Positions 59,659 through 64,000 of a stretch of DNA of 64,000 nt are shown piece after piece. This stretch comes from Dugong dugon. Lineage: Eukaryota; Chordata; Mammalia; Sirenia; Dugongidae. The DNA is taken from the NCBI GenBank assembly GCA_030035585.1, contig CM057482.1:44869501-44933500 (forward strand), in the 5' to 3' direction. The notes under the pieces were generated by a model. That model was not told the DNA's origin and did not search any database. It saw nothing but the letters and a program-made list of their open reading frames with translations. The first letter of the stretch is position 1. Each line of letters begins with the position of its first letter. The position numbers and the translations under genes are program-made.

Positions 59659-60164
59659 TCAGTAGCACAATTTCCTCCATTTTTCACTTCATCCCTCAGT
59701 GACCAGAGCTCCCCTCTGTTGCTAGTCTTTGGGTGCCTCAGCATTCCTTATTGGGTCCCTTAACACTGCCCAAAGTTCTTTAAAGCTTCTTTATTGAAAC
59801 ACCTAACTGAATTCTGCTTTCTGAATTATGTTTCCTGGAGGACACTCTGCATACCACAGAATTGGGCCCAAAAAAAAAGATGCTGAGTTATAGGAAATAT
59901 TCTTTGGACTACCTGTACAAACAATGTTTCCTTCGGAATTGCACTTCAGCCACTTTGGAAAGGTCCAGGCTACAAGTCTAACCCAAAGAGAACAAATCCA
60001 TAAGCAAATCGGAGCCAGTTAAATATTTTCTGGAGACCTGAGCTAAGAGAAACAAAGTCTGAGTTGGTTATTGATAGTGGGGAGCCCTAGTCTTGGTAGG
60101 ACAGACGAAGAGATTTGGGGACAGTCCTTGGAATGTCAGTCCAGTATTAGTAGCCCATACTAAG

Positions 60165-60480
60165 TACCTTGATGAATCTTCAACACATTCTGCTGAATGA
60201 AATAAATCAGACACAAAAGGTCAAATATTGTATTATCTCACTTATATAAAATATCTGGAATAGACAAATGCATAGAGACGAAAGTTTATTAGTAGTTGTG
60301 GGGGGTTATTATTGAAGGGGTACTGAGTTTCTGTTTGCGGTGATGAAAAACTATTGGAAATGGATAGAGGTGATGGAAGCACAGCATGACAGATGTAATT
60401 AATATCACTGAACTGTACACTTAAAGTTATTTAAATGGAAAACTTTTTGTTTTATATATAGAATATATATATATATGATA
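60165..60480 (+). repeat. Old L1 ORF2 end and 3' UTR
   Basis: 'ctgctgaatgaaataaatca', 'tcactgaactgtacacttaa', then a TA-rich stretch. Confidence 0.8.
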
Positions 60481-60689
60481 TCATAAATCACATGTGAAGG
60501 TTAATACTACCTTCAACCCCATTTAAATTTCAAATGAGGCAGCTTATATGTAAAATTCCACAAGGTTCAAATTCTATTGTTTTCACTGTAGATTTTAAAT
60601 GCTATTGAAAATTGCATAGCAATGTAAATTATATATTAAGCATAACAATAGACTTAGGCTCAGAAATCAGACTTTCTGTGAACATAATA

Positions 60690-61080
60690 CAAAGAAATAA
60701 ATGAAGAAATAAAATCTATGGAAATTAATGCATTCATTCCTACATTGTCTATAATATGGAAAAATTGGAGACAATTTATAAGTCCAAAATTAGGGGATTG
60801 AATAAGTGAAATATGGAATATAAACTCAATAAAGCAGTCGAGAACCAAGCACATGTAACAACATAGAACTTATCTGGCATACAAAGTTCACTAAAAAGAG
60901 CAGAATTCAAAATTCTGTGTTCACTGTGATCGTGACTATGTTAAGCTATGATCAGATGTTATAAGGGAACTTGTAAAAATGAAAACAGTTGAATTAGAGT
61001 GATGGGATTAGTGGTAACATATTTGAAAAGAAACTCTTTTTCTATTATAAAATCGCTCTCTACAATTTGAAACAGAAGGC
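60690..61080 (+). repeat. Old L1/HAL1 ORF2 fragment
   Basis: 'attgtctataatatggaaaa', 'attggagacaatttataagt' and 'ttaggggattgaataag' match older L1 text. Diverged. Confidence 0.55.
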
Positions 61081-61890
61081 TTGATCTGGAAGAAAGAATT
61101 TAATGATTCTATAGAAGGGCTCTGCAAAGTTGGAAAGGAAAGAAATGAACATGTATTTCTGCCTCAGTCAGGGATTATTGGTTGTGAGGGACAGAAGCAC
61201 ATCTGACCTACTTTAAGGAAAAAGTAAAGATTATTACCTTATTGAAAAAATACAAGATGAATTCAGGAAGAGAATCAGCCGGGCTGCAGCACGGGGTTGG
61301 ATCTAGAGCCGGAGCTGCAGGCACTGGCCCACCATGGCCTCACCTTCCGCAACTCCACATGAACAAAATAACAAAATTTAAATAAAGATAGGATCCAGCC
61401 TCACAGTTGCACAGCCCTGAGAGCGATTACCTCACTCACCTCACTCTAACCCCAGACCACGGATCCTGCTTTTCAATTTTTGATATTTTGTTCACCATGT
61501 ACTTAATTTTGATTTTTAAAATACCACATTAAAGTATTATCTTAATCACTGAGTTTTTTGACTGCCCCTTAAATCTTACGTCTAAGGTGAGTGCCTAGTC
61601 CCTGCTCTGCCTAGAATGGTGTCTGGAATTCCACCTTCCAAGCCTTTCCTTGGATCTGGCAACTGTTTCCCAACAGGCTCTGCTGAAGTCTTAGACTGTT
61701 ACCCGACAATAACAGATAAATCCACTGTTAGGCATTTTCATACCAGAGCAGTTTTATTAATCAAATAAGCTGACAATGGGAAACAGGACATAAACATTTT
61801 GATTAGGGAAAGGATACCCGTTACCAATGGCAGTAGAGATAGGAAAAGCCTATCAGGGAAGCCCCGGACCCCAGAGGGAAAGAATAAACC
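61081..61890. other. No recognisable feature
   Basis: Unique-looking or heavily decayed DNA with no identified gene. Confidence 0.35.
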
Positions 61891-62084
61891 CATTGTCATC
61901 AAATGGATTTTGACTCATGGAGATGGCGTGTGTTACAGAGTAGAACTGTGCTCCGTAAGGGTTTCTTGGCTGTAATCGTTACAGAAGCAGATTGTCGGGC
62001 CTTCTTCCTTAACACAGCCGAGTGGGTTCTAACCAACAATCTTTAGGTTAGCAGCTGATTGCAAACCACTTGCTCCACCCAGAG
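61891..62084 (-). mobile_element. AfroSINE, reverse
   Basis: Contains 'gtagaactgtgctccgtaag' and 'ttaggttagcagctgattgc'; head side at 62084. Confidence 0.88.
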
Positions 62085-62170
62085 ACAAGGGAAAGAATGG
62101 GCCAGAGCAAATGTACATTATTTTTACAGCTTTCTCCCTCCCCGCCCCACAGGCAGGAAAAAAAAAAAAA

Positions 62171-62338
62171 GCCAAACATGTTGTGTCAAGTCAATTCTGA
62201 GTCACAGTGACCCTATAGCAACCCTAAAGGACAGAGTATAACTGCCTTATATGGTTTCCAAAGAGCATCTAGTGGATTCAAACCTGCCAACCTTTTGGTT
62301 AGCAGTCAAGCTCTTAACCACTGCACCACCAGGGCTCC
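62171..62338 (-). mobile_element. AfroSINE, reverse
   Basis: Minus-strand head 'ggagccctggtggtgcagtg' at 62338; tail at 62159-62175 is A-rich. Confidence 0.93.
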
Positions 62339-63572
62339 TCAACCTTTCCCAGGGCAAGTAAAGTCCCTGGACTCCTTCCATCTTACTTTCTACCAAGTTC
62401 CCTCTGTGGGTGAAAACTAGCAGTCAGCAATGGACATGTGTTTGACAGAGATGGATATTCCCTCTAAGAGGCAGTCCACCATGGATATCATGGGTGGCAG
62501 ATTGCAGAGTTGGCTGCCCTATACCTCTTAGTGCGTGCAAAGCTTGGCCATCCCCGGGCACCCGGATCCACGCTCCTGGACCCAGATAAGCCTCTGCTCC
62601 TGACTCGGCTCTTGTCTGCCATCCCCACATAAGTCACAGATGTCCTGATGCACATTGTTAAGGCATGTCAGGAAGAGGATGATGAATGAGGTTGCTTGGT
62701 TTTATTCAAAATATGCTTCCCATTAAAGATAAATGTCACTTGTGCCTCAAGCCATCTGAAGCACATTTGTTCTCATATTAATGGAAATATATTTGTTGTT
62801 CTCTCCCTTTTCTTTCTTCTCTTTCAAGTCTACCCTTCTATTCTTCTCCCCCCCCTGCTCTCCTTACTCACATGCCTCTCCCCACTCTACCCCCAGTATT
62901 ACTTTCTAAAATGTGGTTGAGCCGTTAAGAGAGTTTCCATCTTTGGAACTCTCTTATCACAAAGATGTGAGGAAACATCCCTGTAACATGAGAAGCCCAA
63001 CTTTTCCCTGCAAGGTGAGCATCTCCACTCTGACCCGAAGGAGATTCATTCGCCTATTCCCCGTGCACTTTTCTGAGTCTTCCCCTGGGTTATTGGGTTA
63101 ATCATGTCTTCTTCTTCTAAGAACGAATGGAGGCTACTCATACATTTCACAACCCGCCTGTTGGCAGATGGGAACATGAAACCTCAAATGGGTCAGTCCT
63201 CCCTCCTGCTAGATTCCAAGAAAAGAAAGCACCTGGGCTTAATTACCAAGCCCACATAGATTCTGGGAGTGCCCAATCTCAGTGCCATCTTTAGAGGTTC
63301 GCTTTTATTTGCTGGTTTGATTAACATGCCTGTCAAATACTTTTTTAAACTAGTCACCACAATCCTGGGTGTTCTTGGCTATTCTTTACAAGACTAAGCT
63401 GCAGCCAAGACAATGGCATTCACCTTCCAATTTTCATTCTTTATGTCATTGGCAAATCATTTGCCTTTAAAGAAAGTAATGGAGTGGTTCAAACTTTTGG
63501 ATTCAACTATTACTACCAGACTTTGTAGAACTCCAATAGAATGGTTTTACAAATTCTCCCAATCCCTGCTTA
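62339..63572. other. Unique DNA, no gene recognised
   Basis: Short frames only. The 63290-63500 part has a texture like conserved noncoding DNA. Confidence 0.35.

Positions 63573-63622
<50 letters not shown>
63573..63622. repeat. (CA)n microsatellite
   Basis: About 24 uninterrupted CA units. The open frame across it (63413-63700) is an artefact. Confidence 0.97.
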
Positions 63623-63623
<1 letters not shown>

Positions 63624-64000
63624 CAACACAGTGCCTATTTTATAAGATAATATCAGAAACCTGTAAAAAAAATTTAAAGAAACAAAAAGAAAGACTTTAA
63701 CCACAAAAACGGTTCCAACCTTAATTTCTCTCCTTCATAATGGGGCAAAATCATACACACTCAAGTGTCAAAGAAAAGAGATTGGCCACCATATCTAGTA
63801 GTTTTTCTGGATTTAAGCCCACTAATTCATACTTAAATATACTATAATGTTTCTTTACTGATATAAACACATTTCTGTTGAATAAACACTAGAGGTGATG
63901 GCATTTTGGCTAAGTGACACATCAGGTCCTCTCTTAAGGAGGAATACAGGGAGTTGAAATAAATGTCCAGGCCCCTACTGACTCCTCTCATCTCACTTCC
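63623..64000. other. No recognisable feature
   Basis: AT-rich unique sequence to the window end. Confidence 0.35.

Noticed and set aside
63413..63700. 95-codon frame
   Set aside because: A third of it is a (CA)n repeat; no domain.

Overview
This window is mammalian nuclear DNA, almost certainly from an afrotherian and most likely an elephant or a close relative. The clue is the repeat content. About twenty copies of the tRNA-derived AfroSINE family are spread over both strands, with its typical 'gcgcagtggttaag' head and 'gagtcggaatcgactcgac' 3' region. There is also a long RTE-type LINE (the afrotherian relative of BovB), short non-autonomous RTE derivatives, a tRNA-Gly/RTE chimeric SINE, and long L1 elements of one lineage. 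I found no intact host protein-coding gene, no spliced exon I can defend, and no functional RNA gene. Long open frames are L1, RTE or ERVL remnants or chance frames.

Layout. 1-2.6 kb: old L2 and L1 pieces cut by AfroSINEs, plus two RTE 3' ends. 2.6-13.2 kb: one RTE LINE split by a full-length L1 (3389-10759, 14-bp target-site duplication). 13.2-18.5 kb: a 5'-truncated, decayed ERVL provirus (protease, RT, RNase H, integrase, dUTPase order) with its 3' LTR and two further ERVL LTRs inside pol. 18.5-29.2 kb: mostly non-repetitive DNA with AfroSINEs, MIRs, L1 3' UTR fragments and an old LTR-like repeat. 29.2-32 kb: AfroSINE/microsatellite cluster, reverse RTE 3' end and an internally deleted L1. 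32-37.8 kb: mostly unique DNA, including a repeat-free AT-rich block (about 34.86-35.64 kb) that reads like a conserved noncoding element. 37.9-52.66 kb: a 14.8-kb composite insertion inside one AfroSINE. It is an L1 (A) whose 5' UTR carries a hybrid LTR, then a second full-length but broken L1 (B) starting inside L1-A ORF2, then about 450 bp of non-L1 sequence ending in AATAAA and a poly(A) tract. 52.7-64 kb: unique DNA with L2, MIR, MER5A-like, RTE-derived, L1 and AfroSINE copies.

The most unusual object is the hybrid LTR at 38200-39272. It begins like an ERVL LTR, contains about 276 bp of intronless MAP2K1 (MEK1) kinase-domain sequence, ends like a MaLR-type LTR, and sits as one TG...CA unit between imperfect 5-bp target duplications. 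This suggests template switching between two LTR-retroelement RNAs and a cellular mRNA before integration.

How the parts relate: RTE and L1 ORF2 proteins are the machinery that makes these insertions. AfroSINE and RTE-derived short elements carry RTE-like 3' ends, consistent with borrowing RTE machinery. The nesting gives a relative order: L2/MIR/old L1 first, then ERVL and RTE, then AfroSINEs, then the young L1 lineage. All calls rest on reading the sequence and on family knowledge; no database search was run.
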